Below are positions 42,627 to 51,276 of a stretch of 51,276 nt of DNA, one piece after another. How positions within the stretch are numbered: position 1 is the stretch's first letter; each line of letters starts with the position of its first letter. A model generated the notes under the pieces. It worked only from the letters and a program-made list of their open reading frames with translations. It made no database searches and had not been told where the DNA came from. A program made the position numbers and the translations under genes. This stretch comes from an uncultured Tateyamaria sp. (GTDB taxonomy: Bacteria; Pseudomonadota; Alphaproteobacteria; Rhodobacterales; Rhodobacteraceae): the NCBI GenBank assembly GCA_947501275.1, contig CANMVD010000014.1, positions 1-51,276 of the forward strand. The letters are read 5' to 3'.

Positions 42627-43205
42627 ATGCCGACCGAAAGCCTAGAGACATATGTCGCCGATTATTACCAACGCTTTGCTGAGGCACTGGCTGCATTTGA
42701 CAAAGCGCCCATTCAGGACGTCCTGAATATCTTTGATCAGGTTTCGGCGGCAGGTGGCACACTCTATCTGGCAGGCAACGGGGGCAGCGCAGGCATTGCC
42801 GATCATTCGGTCTGTGACATTTCCAAAGGGACATTTGTCGAAGGTCAGGCACCTTTGCGGACCGTATCGCTCGCGGCCAATGGGCCCATCCTGACTGCCT
42901 TGGGCAATGACGTTTCCTATGACGACGTGTTTTCAGAGCAGTTGAAGTATTTCCTCACCGACAAGGACGCGCTTTTGGTGGTCAGTTCGTCGGGGAATTC
43001 GCCCAATGTGGTCAACGCGGTGGAATACGCCAACGCCAAAGGCGTGCCAACCATTGCCTTTGTCGGGTTCAAGGGTGGCAAGCTCAAGGAGGTTGCACAG
43101 CATGTCGTGCATATCGCCGCGGACAATTACGGCATTGTCGAAGACATCCACATGAGCCTCATCCACTGCCTGACCCAGTACATGAAAATGCGCGCGACCG
43201 CGTGA
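42627..43205 (+). CDS. gmhA: Sedoheptulose-7-phosphate isomerase (GmhA-type SIS domain)
   Basis: 192-aa SIS-domain isomerase for the first step of heptose synthesis: sedoheptulose-7-phosphate to D-glycero-D-manno-heptose-7-phosphate. Marks are A-G-N-G-G-S-A-G-I-A-D-H (49-60), S-S-S-G-N-S-P-N-V-V (~115-124) and E-D-I-H-M-S-L-I-H-C-L (172-182, with His180). The usual catalytic Glu after the first motif is Asp64 here (H-S-V-C-D-I), a conservative change. AAAGGA precedes the ATG. It is the first gene of a plus-strand group that diverges from the rest of the heptose genes. Confidence 0.93.
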   Translation: MPTESLETYVADYYQRFAEALAAFDKAPIQDVLNIFDQVSAAGGTLYLAGNGGSAGIADHSVCDISKGTFVEGQAPLRTVSLAANGPILTALGNDVSYDDVFSEQLKYFLTDKDALLVVSSSGNSPNVVNAVEYANAKGVPTIAFVGFKGGKLKEVAQHVVHIAADNYGIVEDIHMSLIHCLTQYMKMRATA

Positions 43206-43218
43206 CGGGGTAGTACAC

Positions 43219-44244
43219 TTGCCTGGAACGACCACTGGACTGCAACTGCCGGCGGATCTGAAAAGCCTGACGGCTTTTCGGTTCTTTGCCGCGTTCTGGG
43301 TCTTCTTGTTCCATCTGCGCTCGCGCATCGATCATGACGACACATGGTTCTGGGCGGTCATCGACAACGGCGCACGCGGTGTTGATTTCTTCTTTATCCT
43401 GTCGGGCTTTGTGATTTTTCACGTCTACGAGCCGCAGATCGTGGCGGGCCGCTTTTCCTTTTGGCGGTATATGATCAAACGGTTTGCACGGATCTATCCG
43501 TTGCACCTGGCTGTGCTGTGTATTTTCCTTTTGCTGGCTGTTGCAGGCGGAAATGAGGTGCACAACCTGATCCCTTCGATTTTCCTGCTGCATGCATGGG
43601 GAATCACGGAAGGCCTGGTTCTGAACCGGCCCAGTTGGACCCTGTCGGCGGAGATGTTTGCCTATCTCGTGTTTGGCGTCCTCGTCATGCGGCGCCCTGC
43701 AACCTGGATGCTGGCGGTTGCGTGTATTGTCACCGCGGTTGCGGTGCATTTCGTGGCTCTCAAGGCCGGCAAGACCGCGTTCCTGCACATGACATGGGAC
43801 TACGGCAGTTTGCGCATCATACCGCTGTTCATCTTGGGTATGTTGTTACGGCGTCTATGCCCTGCAGTGCCCAAGCCCATAGCCGCCGGCATGGGGGTAC
43901 TCGGACTGGTTGGTCTGTTGTGGACAGCTGGGGCAGGTATGATGGGATACGAAATCCTAGTCCCGTTCATGATGCTGATTGTGGCCGGGGCCAGACTTTC
44001 GGACCAGTCGGGATTGCCGACCAATACCAAACCCATGGTGTATCTCGGCGAGATTTCCTACTCAATCTATCTGATCCATATTCTGGTGATACAGATCTTT
44101 CTGGATTACCTGCCCGCATTGGGGGTTCCGGTCACACCGTGGCCTGTGATTGGTCTGGCGCTGATCGCCGGGTCTGCCCTGACTTATCATCTGATCGAAG
44201 TGCCAGCGCGCCGTTGGATCAACCAAAAGGCGGCAGGAGTGTAG
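43219..44244 (+). CDS. Acyltransferase 3 family membrane protein
   Basis: 341-aa membrane acyltransferase, second copy. It starts with TTG 43219 after GGGG; no ATG occurs before the conserved block L-K-S-L-T-A-F-R-F-F-A-A-F-W-V-F-L-F-H, so TTG is well supported. F-F-F-I-L-S-G-F-V-I-F-H-V follows, then R-F-A-R-I-Y-P-L-H, N-R-P-S-W-T-L-S-A-E-M-F-A-Y, and I-S-Y-S-I-Y-L-I-H. It would acylate the polysaccharide or its lipid-linked unit. It follows gmhA by 13 bases, which suggests one transcript. Confidence 0.92.
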   Translation: MPGTTTGLQLPADLKSLTAFRFFAAFWVFLFHLRSRIDHDDTWFWAVIDNGARGVDFFFILSGFVIFHVYEPQIVAGRFSFWRYMIKRFARIYPLHLAVLCIFLLLAVAGGNEVHNLIPSIFLLHAWGITEGLVLNRPSWTLSAEMFAYLVFGVLVMRRPATWMLAVACIVTAVAVHFVALKAGKTAFLHMTWDYGSLRIIPLFILGMLLRRLCPAVPKPIAAGMGVLGLVGLLWTAGAGMMGYEILVPFMMLIVAGARLSDQSGLPTNTKPMVYLGEISYSIYLIHILVIQIFLDYLPALGVPVTPWPVIGLALIAGSALTYHLIEVPARRWINQKAAGV

Positions 44245-44307
44245 GGGCATGAGACGAAATCTGATCAGCGGTTTCAGACCATTGCGACAAGACAAACGAG
44301 TAACCGC

Positions 44308-45390
44308 GTGAAAATCACATTCATCATGTTCGCCAACGTTCTGAATGGCGGCAATCGAGTCATCGGAATTGTGGCTGCCGAGTTGGCGGCACGCGGCCAT
44401 GACGTGCAAATCATCACACAGCCCCATCCCAAGCCGTCCGTCAGACGGATACTAAGCAGTGTCGTGCAGCACGGACGGCTGCCCCCAAAACCAGTAGATG
44501 GGCCGTTTTTGGATGCAATCATAAAATCCGATGGGCTTACCACCCTGCGGACACCGCGCCCTGTCAGGGATTCAGATGTTGCCGATGGGGATATCGTCAT
44601 TGCGTCCTGGTGGGAGACAGCCCCTTGGGTCAATGCACTGTCCGCGCGCAAAGGGGCCAAGGTCTATTTCATGCAGGATTACGGGGCTGTCGGTCAGGAG
44701 ATCGAAAAATTGATCCCCACCTGGCAGATGCCTTTCACCTTTGTCACGCTCAACAGCCAGCTGCAGGCCATGATCAAAGCACAGAACCCCTCGGCCCCTG
44801 TGGCGATCATGCGCAATGCGGTAGACCACAGCGTGTTCAAGGCGGCCCCGCGCGCCCGCAACATACGTCCGACCATTGGCCTGATACATCGCAATCAGCC
44901 GACAAAGGGCATGGATATCGCTGCACAGGCCCTGACAGAGATCCGCAAGGGGATCCCCGATCTGCGCGCGATCGCTGTCGGCGCCAGTACATCCACGCTG
45001 CCTGATTGGGTTGAACTGGTGCACCGTCCTGATGATCAGGCATTGGCTCAGGTCTATCGCAGCTGCGATCTGTGGCTCTTTCCAAGCCGTATGGAAGGTT
45101 TCGGGTTGCCCATCATCGAAGCCATGGCCAGCCACACCCCTGTCATCTCCACCCGTGTCGGGGGCGCTGAGGATGTCATAACGGATGGCGCAAGCGGCTA
45201 TCTGGTCGAGATCGACGACTGGAGGAGCATGAGCCAGCGCGCGACAGCCCTTCTGACAGGCCCCGAGACCCATTGGAGCGACATGTCCAAGGCCGCGCAT
45301 GATGCAGTGGCATCGCATACATGGTCCGATGCTGTCGACATTTTTGAAGCGGCTCTGGTTGAGGCTCATGCCGCGCATTGTGCAACATGA
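44308..45390 (+). CDS. Glycosyltransferase family 4
   Basis: 360-aa GT-B enzyme with a GTG start at 44308. N-terminal F-I-M-F-A-N-V-L-N-G-G-N-R-V-I-G-I-V-A binds the acceptor side. C-terminal F-P-S-R-M-E-G-F-G-L-P-I-I-E-A-M-A-S-H-T-P-V and G-G-A-E-D-V-I-T-D-G-A-S-G-Y-L-V are classical GT4 motifs. Y-F-M-Q-D-Y resembles the motif seen in a group of capsule GT4 enzymes. Third gene of the gmhA group; donor unknown. Confidence 0.9.
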   Translation: MKITFIMFANVLNGGNRVIGIVAAELAARGHDVQIITQPHPKPSVRRILSSVVQHGRLPPKPVDGPFLDAIIKSDGLTTLRTPRPVRDSDVADGDIVIASWWETAPWVNALSARKGAKVYFMQDYGAVGQEIEKLIPTWQMPFTFVTLNSQLQAMIKAQNPSAPVAIMRNAVDHSVFKAAPRARNIRPTIGLIHRNQPTKGMDIAAQALTEIRKGIPDLRAIAVGASTSTLPDWVELVHRPDDQALAQVYRSCDLWLFPSRMEGFGLPIIEAMASHTPVISTRVGGAEDVITDGASGYLVEIDDWRSMSQRATALLTGPETHWSDMSKAAHDAVASHTWSDAVDIFEAALVEAHAAHCAT

Positions 45391-45576
45391 CATGCGCAAA
45401 CCGCCGTTCCCAGCAGAAGGTTTCTGACCTTGCTACTGTTATTTCTGTGCGTCTTTATGACGTTACTTTTCCATAGGTGTGATTGTTCAAATGTCTTTCT
45501 TCCCGCTTGAGGCCAGTCATCAGGATGCCAATGCCATCGGGGTTTCCATTGTGCAGGCCAGTACCTTGGAACATGC

Positions 45577-47487
45577 ATGACCTACCGAGCAGACATTGAT
45601 GGGCTTCGGACAGTCGCCGTCCTGCTGGTTCTGGTGTTCCACTTCGATCTGTTTGCCTTGGGCAAGGCGGGGTTCATCGGGGTTGATGTCTTTTTTGTCA
45701 TTTCCGGGTTTCTGATCACCGCAATCATCCGGGCTGATCTGGAAGCCGGGCGTTTTCACTTTGGCAGCTTCCTCTATCGGCGGGTCCGGCGGCTTTATCC
45801 GGCGCTTCTGGCGACATTGGTGCTGACACTGATTGCAGGATGGTTTCTGTTCCTGCCCCATCGCTATGCAGAACTGGCAACACAGACCCTGATGTCCCTG
45901 CTTTATGTGGTGAACTTCTATTTCTGGCAGAACGTCAATTACTTCGGTCTGCGGGCCGATACTGTGCCCTTGCTGCATATGTGGTCTCTGGCCGTTGAGG
46001 AGCAATTCTACTTTTTCTTTCCGCTGGTCTGCTGGGGTATCTGGCGATGGGTCCCACGACTGTTGCTGCCTGCCGTGGTGCTTGCGACGTTGGCATCCTT
46101 TGGACTCGGGCTACTCTTCACGCCCACCAAGCCTGAGTTGGCGTTCTACCTTTTGCCGACCCGGGCATGGGAATTGATGATAGGATCGGTGCTGGCCCTG
46201 AGCGTGCATGGTCGTGCTGTAAGAGGAATATGGCTTTACGCTATGGGGCCGCTTGGGCTGTGCCTTATTGCAGCATCCATCGTCCTTTATGGGCCCCTGA
46301 CGCAAGTGCCGGGCTGGTTCGCATTGCTGCCTACGATGGGGGCTGTGGCCATGATCCTGGGCGGGTTTTCGTCCAAGGCTCCGGTGACCCGGATCATGGC
46401 ATCCTCGCCAATGGTATGGGTCGGGAAAATCTCGTATCCGCTTTATCTCGTGCATTGGCCAATTCGGATTTTTCTGCAGGAACATCTTCTGGAGTTCACT
46501 TTCGGGTGGCGACTTTTTGGGTTTGGGTTGTCCTTCGTCGTGGCTGCCGCAATCTACTATCTGATTGAAACACCCGTAAGACGGGGGACATTTCTGGCCC
46601 GCCCCAAGCACTATGTCGGGCTGGTGATCGGCCTGTCTGTGGCAATGGTTTCTGTCTCGGCCATGATCCGTAACAACAACGGCGTTCCCACCCGTTTCGC
46701 TCCGGAAGTCGCCGAAATTCTCGCCTTTCGTGAGGATACAGCTGACCGGTTTAGGCACTGCAACAGCCTTGCTGCGCAAAAAGACCAGACATGCGCGCTT
46801 GGGGACAAAACCGCTAAACAAGACGTGCTTTTGCTCGGGGACAGTCATGCCCTTGCACTCTCTGGTGCGGTCGATTTGTGGTTGGCACAGGAAGGGCGGG
46901 GCGGGGCGTTGTTGTTCAACCATGGATGCATGCCGGTGTTGGGGGCGGGGCGGGATCGTTGTCGCGCAGCCATTGCTGCCGCTTTGGAATTTATTGAACG
47001 CTCCGCAACGATTAACGAGGTTGTGCTTGTTTCAATCTGGAGACAGGGGACCCCCGAGGGCGGCAAACCCTTTGATGGACGTTGGGTACCCGAGAGTGAA
47101 GTGGCCGGCATATTTGGCAAGCGGCTGGCGCAGACAGTGACAAGACTGCGGGCCGCGGACAAGCGTGTCACAATAGTGGACCCCTTGTTTGCCGCTGCAG
47201 GATCCGTACCAGAGACGCTTGCCGGAAACATTGCTTTCAAACGCGCTTGGCCAGTGGACATGCCAGTGGCAGAGCACCAGGCAACTTTTGCCACTGTTTA
47301 TTCCGCATTCGACAGTGTGCTTGAGCCCGGCGTGGCGCGCATATCGGTGATAGATCCGTTTTGTGATGCCGTCTCCTGCCGGGCGGTTGTGGACGAACGG
47401 CCCTTGTTCTCGGATGCCAACCACCTTGCATTTGGGCAATCCGCACGGATCGCAGAACAACTCAGAATACAGACCCAAAGTGATTGA
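45577..47487 (+). CDS. OafA-like acyltransferase with C-terminal SGNH domain
   Basis: 636-aa, two-domain O-acyltransferase. The membrane part (1-~370) has Y-R-A-D-I-D-G-L-R-T-V-A-V-L, V-F-H-F-D-L and V-F-F-V-I-S-G-F-L-I-T, plus L-L-H-M-W-S-L-A-V-E-E-Q-F-Y-F. The periplasmic SGNH part has V-L-L-L-G-D-S-H-A (~417-425) and the C-terminal D-A-N-H catalytic pair. OafA/PatB-like proteins acetylate O-antigen or capsule. ATG 45577 is preceded by TTGGA; the region before it (45391-45576) contains no gene. It is convergent with the beta-helix gene. Confidence 0.94.
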   Translation: MTYRADIDGLRTVAVLLVLVFHFDLFALGKAGFIGVDVFFVISGFLITAIIRADLEAGRFHFGSFLYRRVRRLYPALLATLVLTLIAGWFLFLPHRYAELATQTLMSLLYVVNFYFWQNVNYFGLRADTVPLLHMWSLAVEEQFYFFFPLVCWGIWRWVPRLLLPAVVLATLASFGLGLLFTPTKPELAFYLLPTRAWELMIGSVLALSVHGRAVRGIWLYAMGPLGLCLIAASIVLYGPLTQVPGWFALLPTMGAVAMILGGFSSKAPVTRIMASSPMVWVGKISYPLYLVHWPIRIFLQEHLLEFTFGWRLFGFGLSFVVAAAIYYLIETPVRRGTFLARPKHYVGLVIGLSVAMVSVSAMIRNNNGVPTRFAPEVAEILAFREDTADRFRHCNSLAAQKDQTCALGDKTAKQDVLLLGDSHALALSGAVDLWLAQEGRGGALLFNHGCMPVLGAGRDRCRAAIAAALEFIERSATINEVVLVSIWRQGTPEGGKPFDGRWVPESEVAGIFGKRLAQTVTRLRAADKRVTIVDPLFAAAGSVPETLAGNIAFKRAWPVDMPVAEHQATFATVYSAFDSVLEPGVARISVIDPFCDAVSCRAVVDERPLFSDANHLAFGQSARIAEQLRIQTQSD

Positions 47488-47555
47488 TTTCTACGTCATG
47501 CAAGGCACGCGTTTTCAGGCAATGCCAAAAACCTCCGCCTCTGTCTGACAGATCT

Positions 47556-50009
47556 CTATGCAGGCTCAAACGCCCCACGGGACGCATCTGCCGGCCGGCT
47601 CGACCCAACGGCATCTTCCGGCACAACAGGCAAGACTGCGTCCTGATAGGCACTTGCTGCTGCCAATGGTCGCAAATTGCCATCATACGCATCTGGTGCA
47701 TCTGACAGAACCAATACCGCCACGTCGACCGTCCCCATGACTGCCTGATCTACGATATAGGCATTGTTGCGATAGATGATGGGCGTCCCTCTCAAATCAG
47801 GGTCGGGCCCCGAAACGGTGCTGGCAGGTGAGGTGTTCAGTTTCGCAATCATCGTGCAGAATTCCACAATGGGCGAGACTGCGTTGATGTCTGGATCAGG
47901 GCTGTATGCAGTTTCGGGGTGCGCCAGCCACTGTATGTCCTTTTGCGGCCACGCCCCGAACCCTGCGGGTCGATCAAGGATGCTGTTGCGCAAGGCATAG
48001 TTCGTATAGATGCTGATAAAATTGGTCTGCGTGGTGCTGTGATTGCCCCGCAGATGCATCGCTTCGACCCGGATCACATTCGGCGTGTAGGGTATGCTTC
48101 CTCCCCCCGCCAGGCTGAATGTAATTTGCGTACCACCACCAGAAACACCGCCACCGTAAAACTGGGCTGTTATTTCCTTCTCTGCACTCGGACCGCCTGT
48201 CGCCATACGATATGCTGGTTGGTGCCCCCCTCCGTGCCCCCCATAGGTATGGGAAAAACAGTAGTGGTTTGAATATTCGTCAATAAAGGCAAAACGCCGA
48301 CATGCGTGGCTGATGTCATTGGTGGCAAGGCTGGCCGCATCCATCATGGCATTGAAGTAGTTGCGGTTGCCCGACACCGTCGCGCCGCCGAAATCACGCG
48401 GCGTTCCCTCGTATGAAAGCGGCTGTACCGTGACGTTGCCTGCTTCGGAGGTGGACGTGCGATCCCCTCCTGTCTGCTGCATGCCGTAATTCCAGAAGTT
48501 CTTGATAAGCGTATCAGAGACGTGAGCACCGACACCCATGCCGGAAATTCCGGTTTCCGCGCCAATAATCTCTACACCCTGAACCAGCAGACCCTTCGCA
48601 CTGGCAAGGTTTATTCCTTTGCCGGGAATCTTGCGCGTCCGATCCTGTCGGGAACCAGCAGCGACAAAGGTCATGGTTTCGCCGGTTGATTGTCCTGTGA
48701 GCGTATCACCGTCATTGAAAAAAGCTTGTTCTGCGGCAGCATCATCCACATTCGCCGTGTCGACCACCTGCCGACAGATCAGCGTGCCCACCCCATCGTC
48801 ACTGATGACCTGCGTGTAGACACCATTGCCATTGGTCAGGGTCTCACCGTTGTAACCGCCGGCAGACAGATTGCCTTGAATGTTTTGCGCAAGGGGCCCC
48901 GTCTTGCCTGTGTAGTTGATGATGTTCCACCACTCCCGCCATGTCACATCCGAGGTATCATAATCCGAAACATGCAATTTCAGATCGACAAAGCGCGCGC
49001 CGGAAAACTGAAAGAAGTTGGAGCCAATGAGATTCACTGACGCCTTGGGATCAAAGCTTTGAAGTTTCTCAGCAGACAGGGTGGCTTTGGCAGTTCCACC
49101 CGTACCGTTGTGATACCACGTCGCCAGAGTGCCATTTACACCGATATATGTGGGGTTGAGCATGGTTGTCGGTTTGAACACTTGGCCTGCCTTGAACAGA
49201 ACGCGTGTTGAGGTGTTTTCATCACCCCATGGCAACCCGATTTTGGTTCGCAGGTCGGCGCTTGAAAACTCACCGTTTGCATATGTGATGTGGAAGATAC
49301 CGCCTTTGAGTGGTGTAGAGGACCTTGCGGCAGGCGCGTCTGTGAAATCACCATCCGTCGAGACATATACTGTCCCGTATCGCTGTGGCTCCAGCCCGCC
49401 GGTAAAGATGATCTTTGCTCGGTCTTCATAATAGACGTCTGGATGCACCAAACGGACAATGAAGGTGAGGGTATTTGTGGCCAAACCATCCGTCACCGTC
49501 ACCGTCACCGTCTGATCCAGCGTGCCAAGTGGCGCACCATTCCCCGGATCATAGGTTGCCGTCAGAACCTGGTTGCCTGACATATCCGTGCCGCGCATTG
49601 CGTGCCCCGACAGGATACCAGGGTAATATCCCGCCTGAGTGCCCGCCAGGCGCCGCAGCACATTTGGTGCTGGCAGATCTGCATGGTCGGTGTGTTGAAA
49701 GTCATATCGCTCGCCATAGTCCACATCGACCCAGATATTGCGCGGATCATCGTCTGCCCAATCGACAAAACCGTCGACCCACACACGTACCCGCCCCGGG
49801 GCGACAGTTTCGATGACATCACCGTTCGAGACTTCCATCCACGTTTCGTCCACAATGCTTGTACGCACCCGAAAAGTGCCTGCATCAGAGACGATTTGTG
49901 ATGCTTTCCATGCTGAGACGGTGACAGGCCCACGCGTCAAACCAGCTTGCTGGGCGCTCATCGTGACTGTGGCATAAGGTTGAAAGCCCGCAAACTTGAT
50001 CCGTGTCAT
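47556..50009 (-). CDS. Large beta-helix protein of the spike operon
   Basis: 817-aa protein. ATG 50009 was chosen: GGAG lies eight bases upstream and the previous stop is four bases away. Residues ~1-240 are beta-rich and include a cadherin/Ig-like stretch (L-D-Q-T-V-T-V-T-V-T-D-G-L-A-T). Residues ~260-660 have the repetitive N-G/N-x-I pattern of a right-handed beta-helix, with L-L-V-Q-G-V-E-I-I-G-A and W-N-Y-G-M-Q-Q-T-G-G. Phage tailspikes and polysaccharide lyases share this fold. It may bind or cut the EPS or another cell's capsule. No signal peptide or catalytic site could be assigned. Third gene of the operon after the spike-base and Ig-like genes. Confidence 0.85.
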   Translation of the reverse strand: MTRIKFAGFQPYATVTMSAQQAGLTRGPVTVSAWKASQIVSDAGTFRVRTSIVDETWMEVSNGDVIETVAPGRVRVWVDGFVDWADDDPRNIWVDVDYGERYDFQHTDHADLPAPNVLRRLAGTQAGYYPGILSGHAMRGTDMSGNQVLTATYDPGNGAPLGTLDQTVTVTVTDGLATNTLTFIVRLVHPDVYYEDRAKIIFTGGLEPQRYGTVYVSTDGDFTDAPAARSSTPLKGGIFHITYANGEFSSADLRTKIGLPWGDENTSTRVLFKAGQVFKPTTMLNPTYIGVNGTLATWYHNGTGGTAKATLSAEKLQSFDPKASVNLIGSNFFQFSGARFVDLKLHVSDYDTSDVTWREWWNIINYTGKTGPLAQNIQGNLSAGGYNGETLTNGNGVYTQVISDDGVGTLICRQVVDTANVDDAAAEQAFFNDGDTLTGQSTGETMTFVAAGSRQDRTRKIPGKGINLASAKGLLVQGVEIIGAETGISGMGVGAHVSDTLIKNFWNYGMQQTGGDRTSTSEAGNVTVQPLSYEGTPRDFGGATVSGNRNYFNAMMDAASLATNDISHACRRFAFIDEYSNHYCFSHTYGGHGGGHQPAYRMATGGPSAEKEITAQFYGGGVSGGGTQITFSLAGGGSIPYTPNVIRVEAMHLRGNHSTTQTNFISIYTNYALRNSILDRPAGFGAWPQKDIQWLAHPETAYSPDPDINAVSPIVEFCTMIAKLNTSPASTVSGPDPDLRGTPIIYRNNAYIVDQAVMGTVDVAVLVLSDAPDAYDGNLRPLAAASAYQDAVLPVVPEDAVGSSRPADASRGAFEPA

Positions 50010-50013
50010 TGTC

Positions 50014-51276
50014 TTACTCCACGACCACCGCAACTCCAGCGTAGTTGCCTGAGCCGTCGATTGTAAATGTGACTGTGTTGGGGCCCACAGCGGCATCCTG
50101 AACGATACCAGCGGCAGACCCATGATTGTTGGCATCCAACTTATACAGACGCGACGGGATGACAGATGTGTAGCTTATCCCTGCGCCGCTGAACCGGGCG
50201 CTTTCGCCGTGAATGAAGTGATAGATCGTGTTCTTTGCTTTTGTCGTCGTCATCGGCAGTGACGTTGTGGTTCCTGCATGCGTTGCAAAATCGGTGATCG
50301 TGCCTTCTGACGTTATGATGAAGTCAAAAGCGGTACGTCCCCCGGCAAAGGAAACAGTGACCGCTACAGACACAGGGATAAGGCCTGCATCAATGTCGGC
50401 CTGCTGCAATACGTAACTGTACAGACCACCACGGGCTGCCGACCCCCAATTCCAAGTTGTCACCACAGTTGCGGCATTGCCATTTACTGTCGGATCACTT
50501 GTCGTTGTGACACTGCCAACGGCGAAAATCAGCAAATCTCCAGCAGTCCGGCCGGATACGTCAATCTGGGTTGCTGGTGACAAGGTCGCGACTGTTGGTC
50601 GGTCCTGCTCATCCATATGCCTTGCCACGGCATTGGCCATGGCCACCGTTACAACCGTAACAGCTGATGTATAAACCGGCCCCTGTAACCCATCGCGGAC
50701 ACAGCGCCTGTATTCACCGACAGGTTGGTTTGTTGTGTCGAATGTGACGCCAGTTGCCCCGCTGACATCCACACCATTCAATTGCCATTGATAGCTGGCG
50801 TGGGCTGACGCATTTGATCCAGTGACGGTCAGTGTTTCACCCTGTGTCGGGCTGGTCTGCGCAATGCTGCCTGCTGTCAGGATTGGCGCGGAAATCGCGG
50901 CTCTTGTCCCGTTGGACGCAGCTGATATTTCCTCGATCGACACCTGCTGGCCGGCGTCCGCCGCTTGCACAATGTAGCTCGTTCCGGTTTCACCCGGGAT
51001 TGGCGCACCGTTGCGTAGCCAGCGATAGCTGGTCGTCGGCATTGTGGCGTCTCCATCGTAGATCCACAGACCGGGTGTGGTAACGACAGATGCTCCTGCG
51101 GTCAGGTTGTCACCACCGCTGATCTGCGGTGGCACCAGATTCACCGGCCCTGCGTCCTTGTCGGCACTGTCCACCACAAAGACACCGGAGCCGTTGCCCG
51201 CATCATAAGCGCCATAAATACTGGGGGCGGCAATCGTGATGGTGATGGTTCCATTGATACCATCAACTTCGATCTC
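50014..51276 (-). CDS. Ig-like repeat surface protein, C-terminal part (crosses the circle junction)
   Basis: C-terminal ~395 residues of the 550-aa protein starting at 467 (bases 51200-51276 duplicate 1-77). It holds at least two Ig-like repeats, recognisable by the pattern Y-R-W-L-R-N-G...I-P-G...Y and, further on, S-Y-Q-W-Q-L-N-G-V-D-V-S-G-A-T. This pattern is common in bacterial cell-surface and phage tail proteins. The last ~180 residues form a separate beta-rich domain. It stops with TAA at 50016-50014, four bases before the ATG of the beta-helix gene, so the two are in one operon. No signal peptide, sorting signal or anchor was seen, so the export route is unknown. A fibre linking a base protein to a beta-helix tip is the favoured guess. 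Confidence 0.85.
   Translation of the reverse strand, partial: EIEVDGINGTITITIAAPSIYGAYDAGNGSGVFVVDSADKDAGPVNLVPPQISGGDNLTAGASVVTTPGLWIYDGDATMPTTSYRWLRNGAPIPGETGTSYIVQAADAGQQVSIEEISAASNGTRAAISAPILTAGSIAQTSPTQGETLTVTGSNASAHASYQWQLNGVDVSGATGVTFDTTNQPVGEYRRCVRDGLQGPVYTSAVTVVTVAMANAVARHMDEQDRPTVATLSPATQIDVSGRTAGDLLIFAVGSVTTTSDPTVNGNAATVVTTWNWGSAARGGLYSYVLQQADIDAGLIPVSVAVTVSFAGGRTAFDFIITSEGTITDFATHAGTTTSLPMTTTKAKNTIYHFIHGESARFSGAGISYTSVIPSRLYKLDANNHGSAAGIVQDAAVGPNTVTFTIDGSGNYAGVAVVVE
51200..51276. repeat. Terminal direct repeat (right copy)
   Basis: Exact copy of bases 1-77. Removing one copy gives a circle of 51,199 bp. The gene that crosses this point keeps its frame only when the two copies are merged, which independently supports circularity. 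Confidence 0.96.

Noticed and set aside
35952..47487. dTDP-rhamnose (rml) genes expected on roseobacter biofilm plasmids
   Set aside because: None of the four Rml proteins is recognisable; the nucleotidyltransferase and epimerase here fit the heptose context better.
47541..47553. TCTGTCTGACAGA as a terminator between convergent genes
   Set aside because: Only one base separates the arms, so no hairpin can form, and no T-run follows.

Overview
The window is one complete circular replicon. Bases 1-77 are repeated exactly at 51200-51276, so the unique circle is 51,199 bp and one gene runs through the cut point. It is an extrachromosomal exopolysaccharide plasmid from an alphaproteobacterium, most likely the Rhodobacterales (Roseobacter group). 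The evidence is a RepA initiator of the type common on roseobacter plasmids, GANTC (CcrM-type) sites packed into the origin, a VPLPA-CTERM protein with its exosortase (XrtD, fused to EpsI), and a small protein resembling the RcGTA head-spike base family. I recognised 43 protein genes. I saw no tRNA, rRNA, transposase, conjugation or CRISPR genes.

Layout. (1) 47556 through the circle junction to 721, minus strand: a three-gene surface/spike operon (spike-base-like protein, Ig-like fibre, large beta-helix protein). (2) 967-6044, plus: WecG/TagA glycosyltransferase, Wzy-like polymerase, GT2, sulfotransferase, GT2, tightly packed; the Wzx-like flippase faces them at 6061-7509. (3) 7616-9265: a CAP-domain secreted protein and an acyltransferase. 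(4) 9448-14687: plasmid core, with RepA and an iteron origin (10498-10953), manC, a ParA/RHH partition pair with an AT-rich site region, a metallophosphatase and a small membrane protein. (5) 14885-20928, minus: rhomboid protease, outer-membrane barrel, polysaccharide export protein, PrsT-like TPR lipoprotein and ExoY-like priming transferase; divergent from 21475-24832, plus: ExeA-type ATPase, Wzz-like co-polymerase and tyrosine autokinase. (6) 24854-34786: XrtD, a 999-aa beta-helix protein, a sulfotransferase, GT4, an EEP-family protein, and the VPLPA-CTERM protein with a clear terminator. (7) 34955-47487: GT2, then a seven-gene minus-strand operon (sulfotransferase, galE, gmhB, hddC-like, SDR epimerase, hddA-like, GT4), divergent from gmhA, acyltransferase, GT4 and an OafA-like acyltransferase. 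A perfect 18-bp palindrome lies in the divergent gap.

How the genes fit together. The plasmid carries nearly all parts of a Wzx/Wzy exopolysaccharide machine: priming transferase, seven further glycosyltransferases, flippase, polymerase, Wzz/kinase pair, export protein, outer-membrane barrel and TPR lipoprotein. It also carries precursor genes for GDP-mannose, UDP-galactose and GDP-D-glycero-D-manno-heptose, and decorating enzymes (three sulfotransferases, three acyltransferases). The predicted product is an acidic, sulfated, acylated heteropolysaccharide containing heptose. The exosortase would sort the VPLPA protein to the same surface layer. Functions are assigned from motifs read by eye; no database search was possible.
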